DNA from: Microbacterium sp. Leaf159
GTDB lineage: Bacteria; Actinomycetota; Actinomycetes; Actinomycetales; Microbacteriaceae
Length of the DNA stretch: 64,000 nt
Assembly (NCBI RefSeq): GCF_001423615.1
Contig: NZ_LMOU01000001.1
Location: forward strand, 1,126,323 to 1,190,322
Reading direction: 5' to 3'
Shown here: piece after piece, positions 53,509-61,944 of the stretch
Layout: each line of letters starts with the position of its first letter
How positions within the stretch are numbered: position 1 is the first letter of the stretch
The notes under the pieces: model-generated
Databases searched by the model: none
What the model was told of the DNA's origin: nothing
The model's input: the letters and a program-made list of their open reading frames with translations, nothing else
Position numbers and translations under genes: made by a program

Positions 53509-53601
53509 CAGAGGCCCACCCTTCCTCGTGTTTGTCTCATCCTATCGGCGCAGTCTGCGCGTCGACTGGGTGTGGCCCCGCACGGCCGCGGGATATCCCG
53601 A

Positions 53602-54915
53602 TCATTCACCGAGGACGCGATCCAGATACCGGTTCGTGAACCGGCGATCGGGATCGAGCTGATCCCGCAGCGCCGTGAAGTCACCGAATCGCGGATACCG
53701 TTCGCGCAGCTGCTCCGAGCCCAGAGTGTGCAGCTTGCCCCAGTGCGGGCGCCCGCCGTGCTCGAGCATGATCTGCTCGACCGCCTCGAAATACGTCGTC
53801 GGATCGGCTCGCCAGTAGCGGTGCACGGCGATGTATCCGGTGGCTCTCCCGTATGCGGTGGACAGCCACCGGTCGTCCTCCGCGGCGAACCTCACCTCGA
53901 TCGGGAACTCGATCCGCCACCCGCGTTTCTCGATGAGCGCACGCACGGCACGGAAGGCGGGAACCACGTTCCCGGCGGGCAGCGCGTACTCCATCTCGCG
54001 GAACCGCACGGTGCGGCTCTGCGTGAGCACTCGGTGGGACAGGTCGGTGTACTTGCGATCGCCCGTCAGCTTCACCGCGAGACGACTGAACGGCGGAGTG
54101 ACGGCGGGCACGACCTGCCCTGCCGCGCAGGCTGCTCGATACACGCCGTTCGACAGCAGGGTCTCGTCGATCCACCGGCCCACCACCGGAAGGGGCTCGC
54201 GTCTCGTCGACTCCGGCACGCGGGTCTGGCGTTTGGTCAGGGCGACGTCGGTGTGCGGGAACCAGTAGAACTCGTAGTGATCCGACGCTGCGACACGGTG
54301 AGCGAGGGTCGCGAGCACGTCGTCAAGCGGCGCGGGCTCATCGATCGCCTTCATCACGAACACGGGCACGCATTGGAGCGTGACGTCGACGATGATGCCG
54401 AGCGCACCGAGGCCCAGCGCCACGGCGGGCAGCATCTCGGCGTTCTGCTCCGCGTCGATGCGCAGGAACTCGCCTGCCGCCGTGACCAGCGTGACGCCCA
54501 CCACCTGCGTCGCGAGTCCGCCGAACCCGGCGCCGGTGCCGTGCGTCCCCGTCGAGATCGCACCGGAGATGGACTGTCGATCGATATCGCCGAGGTTCTC
54601 CATCGCCAGTCCGAACGGCGCGAGCAGGCCGGGGATGCGGTGCAGCCGCGTGCCTGCGAGCAGCGTGACCCGCCCGGTGGCCGCGTCGGCCGACACCAGC
54701 CCCTGGAGGTCGTCGAGCTCGAGCAGCACACCCGGAGCCACGGCGATTCCGGTGAAGCTGTGGCCGGCGCCGACCGCCTTGATGGTGAGGCCTTGGGTGA
54801 CGGCCGCCTTGACGGCGCGCTGCACCCCTTCCGGCGTCCGAGGGCGCTCCACGCGGAGTGGTTTCACCTGCGCCGATCGCCCCCAGTTCTGCCAGGTGCC
54901 ACCGATCCTCGTCAC
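53602..54915 (-). CDS. FAD-linked sugar-lactone oxidase (ALO family)
   Basis: A 437-residue VAO-type flavoprotein. The FAD-attachment region VGAGHSFTG (H52) is the covalent-histidine position in aldonolactone oxidases. The C-terminal GGRPHWGKLH is the ALO-family HWXK motif. Substrate probably a sugar lactone or polyol, unproven. Its GTG start overlaps the PLP aldolase stop by four bases; the two form an operon. Confidence 0.9.
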   Translation of the reverse strand: MTRIGGTWQNWGRSAQVKPLRVERPRTPEGVQRAVKAAVTQGLTIKAVGAGHSFTGIAVAPGVLLELDDLQGLVSADAATGRVTLLAGTRLHRIPGLLAPFGLAMENLGDIDRQSISGAISTGTHGTGAGFGGLATQVVGVTLVTAAGEFLRIDAEQNAEMLPAVALGLGALGIIVDVTLQCVPVFVMKAIDEPAPLDDVLATLAHRVAASDHYEFYWFPHTDVALTKRQTRVPESTRREPLPVVGRWIDETLLSNGVYRAACAAGQVVPAVTPPFSRLAVKLTGDRKYTDLSHRVLTQSRTVRFREMEYALPAGNVVPAFRAVRALIEKRGWRIEFPIEVRFAAEDDRWLSTAYGRATGYIAVHRYWRADPTTYFEAVEQIMLEHGGRPHWGKLHTLGSEQLRERYPRFGDFTALRDQLDPDRRFTNRYLDRVLGE

Positions 54916-56159
54916 AGGAACGCCTTTCCTTCGCCGCGGTACGTCGGCAGCTCGTCGATGATCTCGTCGCCGGAGACGAGCTGATAACTGAGGATGCGCT
55001 CGGCGGGTTCACCACTCTTCGAGTGCCGGAACCAGACGCGGTCTCCGACGCCCAGTCGCGCGGCCTCGCGCCCCTGCAACGGCGTCTGCACCTCTCCCGC
55101 AGCTTCACGCGGGAGCGTGCGCAGTCCCTGCGGCCACACGGGAAGAGGCTGACGGGAGGCCAGTGCGGGTCCCGATGCGATCCATCCACCGCCGAGCACC
55201 GTCGCGATGTCGGCGGTCGGTCGCCGCACCACGTCGAACGCGAAAGCGGATGCCGGGGCCGGGCGGAACGAACGGTACCCGTCGAAGAGGTGGCCGCCCA
55301 GCAGTCCGCTGCCCGCGCTCGCCTCCGTCAGAGACTCGTCGCTGCCGGTGAACTCGAGCGATCCGGTGCCGCCGCCGTTGAGGAACTCGAGGTGTGCGAT
55401 ATCGGTGAGCGCTCTGACGATCGCTGCTCGCCGCTCGCGCAGTTCGGCGCGCGAGCGCGCCTGGACGAGACGGATGACCGGAGCATCCGCCCCCGCGTTG
55501 TCGCCCTGGCCGGCGATCTGCGCTTCGTACATCTGCAGCCCGACCAGGGTGAAGCCGGGGCGACGGACGATCGTACGAGCGAATGCGGCGACCTCGCCGG
55601 CGGTGAACAGTGCCGACCTGCGCACCCCGATGTGCCCGAGAGCGGCCGACCGGAGCGATGCGTCGGCATCGATGGCCACCCGGATGTCGGGGCGGCTTCC
55701 GGCGGGAGCGACGCTGTCGATGACGTCGAGATGCGCGGAATCGTCGACCATCAGAGTGATACGAGCGGCGGCCTCTTCCGAGGCGAAGAGCTGCGCGAGC
55801 CCTGCGCGGTCGACCGTCGGGTAACCGAGGACGATGTCGTCGTGGGTCTCCGCGAGCCACAGCGCTTCGGCGAGGGTGAACGCCAGGATCCCCCGGTAGC
55901 CGGGAAGTTCCAGCACCGCATCGAGCACCGAGCGCACGCGCACGGACTTCGAGGCGACGCGGATCGGCAGCCCTCCCGCGCGGACGAGCAGGTCCATGGC
56001 GTTGTGCCGCAGAGCCTCGCGGTCGATCACCGCGACGGGAGCAGGCAGGTGCCCGGTGGCCGCGGAGAGGCGCGGCCAGAATCGCGACGGGTCCTGCCAC
56101 TCGGGGGAGACGGCGGAGGGTCCCTTTTCAGGGCTCAGATCGGCGGTGAGGTCGAGCAC
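54912..56159 (-). CDS. D-threonine aldolase-like PLP enzyme
   Basis: A 415-residue fold-type III PLP enzyme with an alanine-racemase N-terminal barrel. The schiff-base lysine is K71 in VASKSVR. The C-terminal metal-binding region typical of D-threonine aldolase is in part recognisable (RVWFRHSKSGEP), and annotations of such genes read amino acid deaminase/aldolase. Paired with the lactone oxidase. The GTG start is supported by TAGGGT six bases upstream. Confidence 0.85.
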   Translation of the reverse strand: MLDLTADLSPEKGPSAVSPEWQDPSRFWPRLSAATGHLPAPVAVIDREALRHNAMDLLVRAGGLPIRVASKSVRVRSVLDAVLELPGYRGILAFTLAEALWLAETHDDIVLGYPTVDRAGLAQLFASEEAAARITLMVDDSAHLDVIDSVAPAGSRPDIRVAIDADASLRSAALGHIGVRRSALFTAGEVAAFARTIVRRPGFTLVGLQMYEAQIAGQGDNAGADAPVIRLVQARSRAELRERRAAIVRALTDIAHLEFLNGGGTGSLEFTGSDESLTEASAGSGLLGGHLFDGYRSFRPAPASAFAFDVVRRPTADIATVLGGGWIASGPALASRQPLPVWPQGLRTLPREAAGEVQTPLQGREAARLGVGDRVWFRHSKSGEPAERILSYQLVSGDEIIDELPTYRGEGKAFL

Positions 56160-56165
56160 TCCCCC

Positions 56166-56171
56166 ACCCTA
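56166..56171 (-). promoter_or_regulatory. -10 element, leaderless promoter
   Basis: TAGGGT on the minus strand, six bases before the GTG of the PLP aldolase gene. Confidence 0.6.
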
Positions 56172-56265
56172 CGGCGTGATCGAACTCGGATTCATTCTTT
56201 CTGGAATCGAGTCGCACGGCGCAGCTGTGATCGGGGCACTCACAGAATCCCAATACTCTAGCCAG

Positions 56266-56418
56266 AAGCGACGTCATGAACCTCGACGATCACCGTCTTA
56301 ACCTCTGGGACCGTCGTTCAGACGGGCTCACCGGCCGTGTTCGGCCGGTTGCCGGGGGGTGGCGATGCTGTCTCAGCAGCATCAGGAGAGAGACGGGCAC
56401 TGAGAGGCCCGTCTCTCT
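56266..56418 (+). ncRNA. Candidate structured RNA with three stacked hairpins
   Basis: A TACTCT -10 at 56254-56259 predicts a transcript from about 56266. Within it are three consecutive hairpins: ACCGGCCG/CGGCCGGT with loop TGTT (56330-56349), GATGCTG/CAGCATC with a 6-base loop (56364-56383), and a 12-base stem AGAGAGACGGGC/GCCCGTCTCTCT (56387-56418) followed by TTG, which looks like a terminator. An ATG at 56276 opens a frame of unlikely codon use, so a short leader peptide (MNLDDHRLNLWDRRSD...) is possible but weak. Not matched to a known RNA family by eye. Confidence 0.5.
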
Positions 56419-56420
56419 TG

Positions 56421-56585
56421 CGCCCGCTCGCGTGGACGCCGAATCCCGCCTCGAAGATTTCGGAGGGCACCGTCACGTTCCCACTCGATCGGGGTCTTGC
56501 TTGATGGACCGTTCCGGAGCGGTCCGCAGTGCCGCGGCCGTCGACCCGCCTCCCCGTGGTCGCCGGCGGTCAGTTCGCGTGCTGG
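56421..56585. other. Stretch without recognisable gene
   Basis: No convincing protein or RNA gene. The only open frame crossing it has the look of random high-Arg translation and ends inside the hairpin at 56586. Confidence 0.6.
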
Positions 56586-56620
56586 AGAGGCGGGCGTCCC
56601 CCTGACGGGCGCCCGCCTCT
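56586..56620. terminator. Stable hairpin upstream of the tRNA gene
   Basis: AGAGGCGGGCG and CGCCCGCCTCT are perfect 11-base arms; inner CCC/GGG extend the stem past a bulged T. No T-run. It may end a transcript from upstream or the opposite strand. Confidence 0.6.
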
Positions 56621-56657
56621 GACCCCCGTGTACTCTGAGCCAGAGTCAAGGCCGACC

Positions 56658-56730
56658 GCCCCCGTAGCCCAATGGCAGAGGCAGGCGACTTAAAATCGCT
56701 TCAGTCTGGGTTCGAGTCCCAGCGGGGGCA
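56658..56730 (+). tRNA. tRNA with UAA anticodon and short variable loop (Leu codon UUA)
   Basis: A complete 73-base cloverleaf. Acceptor GCCCCCG/CGGGGGC, a D-arm of three good pairs, anticodon stem GGCGA/TCGCT, loop CTTAAAA with anticodon TAA at positions 34-36, variable loop TCAGT of five bases, T arm CTGGG-TTCGAGT-CCCAG and discriminator A. CCA is not encoded. Standard numbering fits without any gap. Bacterial tRNA-Leu normally has a long extra arm and a length of about 85 bases; this gene has the Leu(UAA) anticodon loop on a class I body. TACTCT at 56631-56636 is a likely -10. Confidence 0.88.
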
Positions 56731-56742
56731 CCCGGCGCTCTG

Positions 56743-57453
56743 TCACTCGAGCACTCCGCCGGGCCGGTCAGCAGCCTGAGACGACCGCACGGGTCCCGAT
56801 CCGCGCGCCTCGCGCACTCGACGGACGACGAGTATGCCGAGGGCGATGGCGATCGCCGCGTAGACGACGTAGTCGACGTACCCGAGAACACCCTCGAGCT
56901 GCTCGTGCTGGGTGCCGAGGGCGGCGCCGACCCCGATGAGGAACGAGTTCCACAGACCGCTTCCCACGATCGTGTACAGGCTGAATCGGACGAGATTCAT
57001 CCTGGTCGCTCCGGCCGGGATCGAGATCAGGCTCCGGACGCCCGGCACCAGGCGGCCGACGAGCACCGTCCATCCTCCGCTGCGCAGGAACCACTGTGCT
57101 CCTCGGTCGAGGTCCGAACGACTCACGAGCTTCGTCGCCGCGAGGAATCGCACGGCTCGTTCGACCCCGACCGCCGCGCCGAGCCAGTACAGCAGCAGCG
57201 CACCGATCCACGACGCGAGGGTGCTCCAGACGATGAGCCACCCGAGGTTCAGATCGCCGCTCTGACTCAGGTATCCGGCGAAGGGAAGGATCACCTCGCT
57301 CGGGATGGGCGGGATCAGCACCTCGACGAACACCAGCACGCCGACTCCGACGTCGCCGAGTGCGGTGAGGACGTCAGCGGCGAAGCCGGTGAGGCCGGAG
57401 AAACCGTGGTCCGCCTGTGCGGCGGCGGCCATGACGGAGCCCGACACGCTCAT
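56743..57453 (-). CDS. DedA family membrane protein
   Basis: A 236-residue DedA/SNARE-associated-type protein, thought to flip or carry phospholipid carriers such as C55-P. Landmarks are the re-entrant FVEVLIPPIPSEVILPFAG loop, FLRSGGWTVLVGRLVPGVRSL with its conserved Arg, and PAGATRMNLVRFSLYT. Four or five membrane segments. Its start overlaps the stop of the preceding gene as ATGA. The stop is 12 bases from the end of the tRNA gene on the other strand. Confidence 0.92.
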   Translation of the reverse strand: MSVSGSVMAAAAQADHGFSGLTGFAADVLTALGDVGVGVLVFVEVLIPPIPSEVILPFAGYLSQSGDLNLGWLIVWSTLASWIGALLLYWLGAAVGVERAVRFLAATKLVSRSDLDRGAQWFLRSGGWTVLVGRLVPGVRSLISIPAGATRMNLVRFSLYTIVGSGLWNSFLIGVGAALGTQHEQLEGVLGYVDYVVYAAIAIALGILVVRRVREARGSGPVRSSQAADRPGGVLE

Positions 57454-58277
57454 CGGCTGAACAGGTCGCCGATGCCGGGGATCCCGAGATCACCCAGACG
57501 CTGTCCCCACTCGCCCGCCGCATCTCCGAGGCCCGACACCGTCTCCCCCGCCGATCCGAGAATTCCCTCCGCCGCACCCGCGAGTTCTTCGCCGCCGAGG
57601 CCACTCGCGATCGCCTCGACGTCGAGGCCCTGGGCGAGGGCTTCGAAGTCGACGCCGAGTCCGGCCGCCTGTTCGAGGAGGGGCCCGGCGACCGCGCTCC
57701 CCACCGCGCCGACGGCGACGACACCGAGCACGCCCACGGCCGCGCCGCCGACCATTCCCGCGGCACCGCCACCCCGGACTCGCGAGAGCAGTCCGCGCAT
57801 CCGCCCGGGTCGAGCGGCTTCCGTGCGGCCCGCCGCACGCGCCAGATCATCGACCGATGACGACGCGGGGCGTTCCCCGGGCGAGAGCTCCGTGTTCATT
57901 CGCTCCTGCACCTGTGAGCGCTGCGAGGGAGTGAGGCGCGCGAACGCCTCGCGGTGGATCTGCTCGACGGTGCGGGGATCGGCCGTCTCGAGCAGGTAGT
58001 CGTAGCGGGCGATCGCCGCGCGATCGGCATCCGAGGCAGCACCCGTGGCGACGCCCCGGGCAGTCGGCGCCGCAGAGACATCCTGCCCCGTCGGGCGCGC
58101 GGGGGGCGGTGCGTACGGGTCGTGCACGGTGGGGCGCGGAGAGACGGGAGACGCGGTCGATCGCCGCGAGGCCGCCTGTGGCTGCGCCGACCGCTGGTCA
58201 CTGCGCCCTTCGCGTCCACTGTCGTCGAGATCGAGCGCGCGAGCGGCCATGCCGATGAGCTTGGTCAGTTTTCCCAT
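57450..58277 (-). CDS. Glycine/alanine-rich hypothetical protein, 275 residues
   Basis: Starts MGKLTKLIGMAARALDLDD, an amphipathic N-terminal helix, then a long disordered Pro/Ser/Ala region, a helical segment (ARYDYLLETADPRTVEQIHR...LTPSQRSQVQERMN, about residues 95-135), a glycine/alanine/valine-rich hydrophobic stretch (about 165-205) that could enter a membrane, and a Gly/Leu repeat-like tail. Not assigned to a family with confidence; similar proteins carry uninformative names. GAAGGAA precedes the ATG; earlier in-frame starts are rejected. Cotranscribed with dedA. Confidence 0.75.
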   Translation of the reverse strand: MGKLTKLIGMAARALDLDDSGREGRSDQRSAQPQAASRRSTASPVSPRPTVHDPYAPPPARPTGQDVSAAPTARGVATGAASDADRAAIARYDYLLETADPRTVEQIHREAFARLTPSQRSQVQERMNTELSPGERPASSSVDDLARAAGRTEAARPGRMRGLLSRVRGGGAAGMVGGAAVGVLGVVAVGAVGSAVAGPLLEQAAGLGVDFEALAQGLDVEAIASGLGGEELAGAAEGILGSAGETVSGLGDAAGEWGQRLGDLGIPGIGDLFSR

Positions 58278-58520
58278 GGTGTCGATTTCCTTCGTGGCGT
58301 GTGGACGACCACGGGAATCGACAGCGGTGCGACGAGGGTCCATGGTCGTCCGCGAATACGGACGCCAGGTCTCCTCCACCCTCACGGGCCGGTGGGCCGG
58401 GACACGACATCATGTCCGTAATGACGACACCACCGCAGACGGGAGTACTCCCCTTGCTCCACCGAGCCTAACGACCGCTCCTATGAGCCCGGTGCGAGCC
58501 TTCGTTCCACACCGGAGACG

Positions 58521-58559
58521 ACGAACGCCCCGATTCCGGAGCGGAAACGGGGCGTTCGT
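58521..58559 (-). terminator. Terminator of ndh
   Basis: ACGAACGCCCCG/CGGGGCGTTCGT stem, one A-A mismatch, then TTCCG/CGGAA with a 3-base loop: 17 pairs in all, ten bases past the ndh stop. Confidence 0.85.
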
Positions 58560-58568
58560 GGAGAGACC

Positions 58569-60086
58569 CTACTTGGCTGCAGCCGTCTCGGAGGCCTTCT
58601 CGGCCGCCGTCTCGACAGCGGGCTTCTTCGCTGCGGGCTTCTTGGCGGAGGGCTTCTTCGCTGCGGTCTTCTGACCGGCAGGCTTCTCGTCTGCGGCCTT
58701 GTCGGCGGCGGCGGCCTGAGCGGCCGGGGCCGTGGTCGCGGGAGCTGCCGGACGCGGGCGAGCGGCGAACTCCTCGAAGACGTAGCGCGGGTTCTGCACC
58801 GTCTCGAGGTTCACCAGGTCGCGGCCGAGCCACAGGTTGTTCCACCAGCCCCAGACCACACGGAACTTGCGCTCCCACGTGGGCATCGCGAGACCGTGGT
58901 AGCCACGGTGCGCGACCCAGGCGACGAAGCCCTTGAGCGCGATCTTGCCGGACTGGAAGACACCGTTGTAGAGACCGAGGCCCGCGACGGCGCCGAGGTT
59001 CTTGTGGAAGTACTCCTTCGGGTCCTCACCGCGCAGGACCGCGACGACGTTCTTCGCGAGGAGCTTCGCCTGACGCACGGCGTGCTGAGCGTTCGGAACG
59101 CAGAAGCCGCCGACGCCACCGCCCGAGAGGTCGGGGACGGCCGAGACGTCACCGGCAGCCCAGGCACCTTCGACGAAGGCCTCGGGGGTGCCGACGCGGA
59201 GGTCGGCACGGGTCTGGATACGACCGCGCTCTTCGATGGGAAGGTCGCCGCCGCGGACGACGGTCGGGTTCGCCATGACACCGGCGGTCCAGACGATGAG
59301 GTCGGTCGGGATGACCTCGCCCGTCGAGAGCTCGACGTTGCCGTCGACCGCGCTGGTGAGCTGCGTGTCGAGGTGCACGTTCGCACCGCGCTTCGCGAGG
59401 TCCTTGAGGACCCACTCGCTCGTGGGCAGCGAGACCTCGGGCATGATGCGGCCCATCGCCTCGATGAGGTGGAAGTGCGTGTCCTCGAAGCTCAGCTGCG
59501 GGTACTTGCCCACCAGCGACGACGCCAGCGAACGCAGCTCGGCGAAGACCTCGATGCCGGCGAAGCCGCCACCGACGACCACCACGGAGAGCAGACGGTC
59601 ACGCTCGGGGCCCGCAGGCAGCGAGGCCGCCTTGTCGAAGTTCGACATCAGGCGGTCACGGATCGCGACGGCCTCCTCGATCGTCTTGAGGCCGATCGCG
59701 TTGTCCGCGATGCCAGGGATCGGGAAGGTACGCGAGACCGCACCGGCGGTGACGACGATCTGGTCGTAGGCGAACTCGTAGGGCTCGCCCACGGGCGGCG
59801 TGATCGTCGCGACCTTCTCGGCATGGTTGATGCCCGTCACCTTGGCGCCCAGCACGTGGGTGCGCTTGAGGTGACGACGGTGGGCGACCACCGAGTGGCG
59901 GGCTTCGATCGAGCCGGCGGCCACCTCGGGGAGGAACGGCTGGTACGTCATGTACGGCAGCGGGTCGACCATGGTGACGTCTGCTTCACCCTTGCGAAGG
60001 TGCTTCTCCAGCTTCCACGCCGTGTAGAAGCCTGCGTAGCCTCCACCGACGATCAGAATCTTGGGCACAGTGCTGTTCTGAGGCAC
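58569..60086 (-). CDS. ndh: Type II NADH dehydrogenase with Lys/Ala-rich tail
   Basis: A 505-residue non-proton-pumping NADH:quinone oxidoreductase. The FAD fold begins KILIVGGGYAGFYTAWKLE, the NADH fold VVVVGGGFAGIEVFAEL, and the quinone-site region ends near residue 440. From about 445 there is an added tail of some 55 residues made of Ala, Lys, Pro and Thr with repeated AAKKP units. Core length and context (S8 protease and DUF501 upstream) are normal for actinobacteria. GAGGAG precedes the GTG start. Confidence 0.95.
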   Translation of the reverse strand: MPQNSTVPKILIVGGGYAGFYTAWKLEKHLRKGEADVTMVDPLPYMTYQPFLPEVAAGSIEARHSVVAHRRHLKRTHVLGAKVTGINHAEKVATITPPVGEPYEFAYDQIVVTAGAVSRTFPIPGIADNAIGLKTIEEAVAIRDRLMSNFDKAASLPAGPERDRLLSVVVVGGGFAGIEVFAELRSLASSLVGKYPQLSFEDTHFHLIEAMGRIMPEVSLPTSEWVLKDLAKRGANVHLDTQLTSAVDGNVELSTGEVIPTDLIVWTAGVMANPTVVRGGDLPIEERGRIQTRADLRVGTPEAFVEGAWAAGDVSAVPDLSGGGVGGFCVPNAQHAVRQAKLLAKNVVAVLRGEDPKEYFHKNLGAVAGLGLYNGVFQSGKIALKGFVAWVAHRGYHGLAMPTWERKFRVVWGWWNNLWLGRDLVNLETVQNPRYVFEEFAARPRPAAPATTAPAAQAAAADKAADEKPAGQKTAAKKPSAKKPAAKKPAVETAAEKASETAAAK

Positions 60087-60106
60087 AGGGGAAAACTCCT
60101 CGGGAG

Positions 60107-61399
60107 TCAGGGATGTGGCGTGCGAGCGCGCGCCGATCGGATGCGCCGGGCAGCTGCGGTGACGCCAAGCGCTACCAGGATACCAGGGACTGTGAGCGCG
60201 ATGAGCGGCAGGGTACCGTAGCGCAGTGAATCAGCGCTGGGAAGCAACGGTGAACCGGCTTCCGTCGGCGCGTCGGCTGCAGGAAGCGGCGGCACCTCGA
60301 CCGGTGCGACAGTGGGCTCGGGCTCCGGAACCGTCTCGGCCCTGCGGTACAGCCGCACCCATTCGGCGAGGTCGCCCATCGGGTTCTCATCGACCTTCGC
60401 GACGTCGGCGCTCACCGCGGCCTCGGCGTCGAGCAGTCCGTAGCCGTAGAGCGGGTCGGGCAGCTTCGCCGCACCGGGCACGGGGATCGCCGTCTTGATG
60501 ATGCGGTTGATGACGTTGGCGGCGTCCAGGTCAGGGTGCGCCGAGCGGATGAGCGCCGCGACGCCCGCGACGATCGGGGCCGCGCCGCTGGTTCCGCTCC
60601 AGGACACGAGCGTGCCGTCGGCGGACACGCCCCGCAGCCCCTCGCTGGGGGCCGCGATGCCGATCGTGATGCCCTGCGTGGACGCCTCGATGCTCGCTGT
60701 CCCCGTCTGGTCGACGCCACCCACGGTGAGTACTCCGGGGATCGTCGCGGGGGCGCCGATGATGTTCGTCCCGCTCCCCCGGTTGCCGGCCGCCACGACG
60801 ACCACCACGTCGTGGTCGAACGCGTAGAGGAACGCGTCGTCCCAGCTCCGATCCCAGTCGAGGGTGTTGGTCGTGAACGAGAGGTTGATGATGTCGGCGC
60901 CGTGGTCGACTGCCCAGCGCATCGCCTTCGCGACCTGCTCCGTGAAGGGCACCGCGGCCGCCGCACCGAAGCCCACCGAGATCGAGAGGAGGTCCGCCTC
61001 CGGGGCGACCCCGATCATGCCCTTGCCGTCGGCTGCGCCGCGGCCGGCGGCGAGCGATGCCACCCAGGAGCCGTGGTTGCCGTCGATGGCGCCGACGGGG
61101 GTGCGCCCGTCGGGAGACCCGGTGCCGGAGACATCGGTGCCGCCGACGACGGCCTCATCGAAGACACCGGGGACCTTGCCGATGCCGGTGTCGATCACCG
61201 CGATCGTCACCCCGTCGCCGCGCGTCGTCTGCCACGCGTCACGGATTCCGGCGCCGTCGAGCCAGTACTCCGAAGCACGCACGGGATCTGCGGGGTCGTC
61301 GGGCACGGGAGGCGGCGTGGCAGCCGCCCCGAGGAGCAGGACGGATGCCACGACGACCGCCAGCGCGACGCCGTTGCGCAGCACCCGGCGCGGCCTCAT
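60107..61399 (-). CDS. Mycosin-like S8 serine protease
   Basis: A 430-residue subtilisin-family protease with a signal sequence (VALAVVVASVLLLGAAAT), catalytic Asp70 (AVIDTG), His109 (DGNHGSW), oxyanion Asn206 (AAGNRG) and Ser271 (GTSGAAP), a Pro/Glu/Ala linker and a C-terminal membrane helix (LIALTVPGILVALGVTAAA) before a basic end. This is the layout of type VII-secretion mycosins, with the protease domain outside the cell. No ESX genes are in this window. Start fixed by an ATGA overlap with DUF501; the longer upstream frame is discarded. Confidence 0.9.
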   Translation of the reverse strand: MRPRRVLRNGVALAVVVASVLLLGAAATPPPVPDDPADPVRASEYWLDGAGIRDAWQTTRGDGVTIAVIDTGIGKVPGVFDEAVVGGTDVSGTGSPDGRTPVGAIDGNHGSWVASLAAGRGAADGKGMIGVAPEADLLSISVGFGAAAAVPFTEQVAKAMRWAVDHGADIINLSFTTNTLDWDRSWDDAFLYAFDHDVVVVVAAGNRGSGTNIIGAPATIPGVLTVGGVDQTGTASIEASTQGITIGIAAPSEGLRGVSADGTLVSWSGTSGAAPIVAGVAALIRSAHPDLDAANVINRIIKTAIPVPGAAKLPDPLYGYGLLDAEAAVSADVAKVDENPMGDLAEWVRLYRRAETVPEPEPTVAPVEVPPLPAADAPTEAGSPLLPSADSLRYGTLPLIALTVPGILVALGVTAAARRIRSARARTPHP

Positions 61400-61938
61400 G
61401 CCGACGATGCCTCGGCGTCGCGCACGGCAGCACCCGGATCGTCGCAGCGGCACTTCTCGGGCGACCAGCTCGAACGCTCGAGCGCCAGGTCGCCGATCGG
61501 ATTCACACCGCGCCCTGCGGCGAGGGCGTGACCGGCGAGAGCGTGGAGGCACTTGACGCGTGTCGGCATTCCGCCGGCGGAGATCCCGTCGATCTCGTTG
61601 ACCTCGCCGAACTGCGCGCGGTCGTTCAGGTATGCCTGATGCGCGGCGAGGTACGCCGCCGCGACGTCCTCGTCGTCGGCGAGCAGCGCGGCGAGCTCGG
61701 GCATGACCTGCGTCGCCTCGAGCGTCGACATCGCGGCGGTCGCGGCCGGGTGCGTCAGATAGTAGAACGTGGGGAAGGGCGTGCCGTCGGGAAGCCGCGG
61801 CGTGGTGGCGACGACCGTCGGGTTCCCGCACACGCAGCGCGCAGCGATGCCGACGACGCCTCGCGCCTGCCGACCCAACTGGGCCGACACCACGGCGAGC
61901 TCGGCGGTCGTGGGGGCGGCGAAGGGAGGCGTGGTCAC
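61396..61938 (-). CDS. DUF501 family protein
   Basis: A 180-residue protein with ARGVVGIAARCVCGNP and TFYYLTHP near the N-terminus, DRAQFGEVNEI and the later GGMPTRVKCLHALAGHALA. These are DUF501 hallmarks; the cysteines and histidine may bind metal. In actinobacteria it sits between divIC and the ppx/protease region. GGAGGA touches the GTG, too close to act as a ribosome-binding site, but TACGCT six bases upstream explains it as a leaderless start. Confidence 0.93.
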   Translation of the reverse strand: MTTPPFAAPTTAELAVVSAQLGRQARGVVGIAARCVCGNPTVVATTPRLPDGTPFPTFYYLTHPAATAAMSTLEATQVMPELAALLADDEDVAAAYLAAHQAYLNDRAQFGEVNEIDGISAGGMPTRVKCLHALAGHALAAGRGVNPIGDLALERSSWSPEKCRCDDPGAAVRDAEASSA

Positions 61939-61944
61939 TCCTCC

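Noticed and set aside
52912..54984. 690-residue open frame opposite LemA and the lactone oxidase
   Set aside because: Both minus-strand genes have clear family motifs; this frame has none.
56276..56605. 109-residue open frame in the gap before the tRNA
   Set aside because: Arg-rich, irregular composition and a stop inside a hairpin loop; more likely noncoding.
56658..56730. The tRNA as a stop-codon suppressor
   Set aside because: The anticodon is UAA, which pairs with UUA; suppressors of UAA would need UUA as anticodon.
58896..60221. 441-residue open frame opposite ndh
   Set aside because: Antisense shadow of a well-conserved enzyme.
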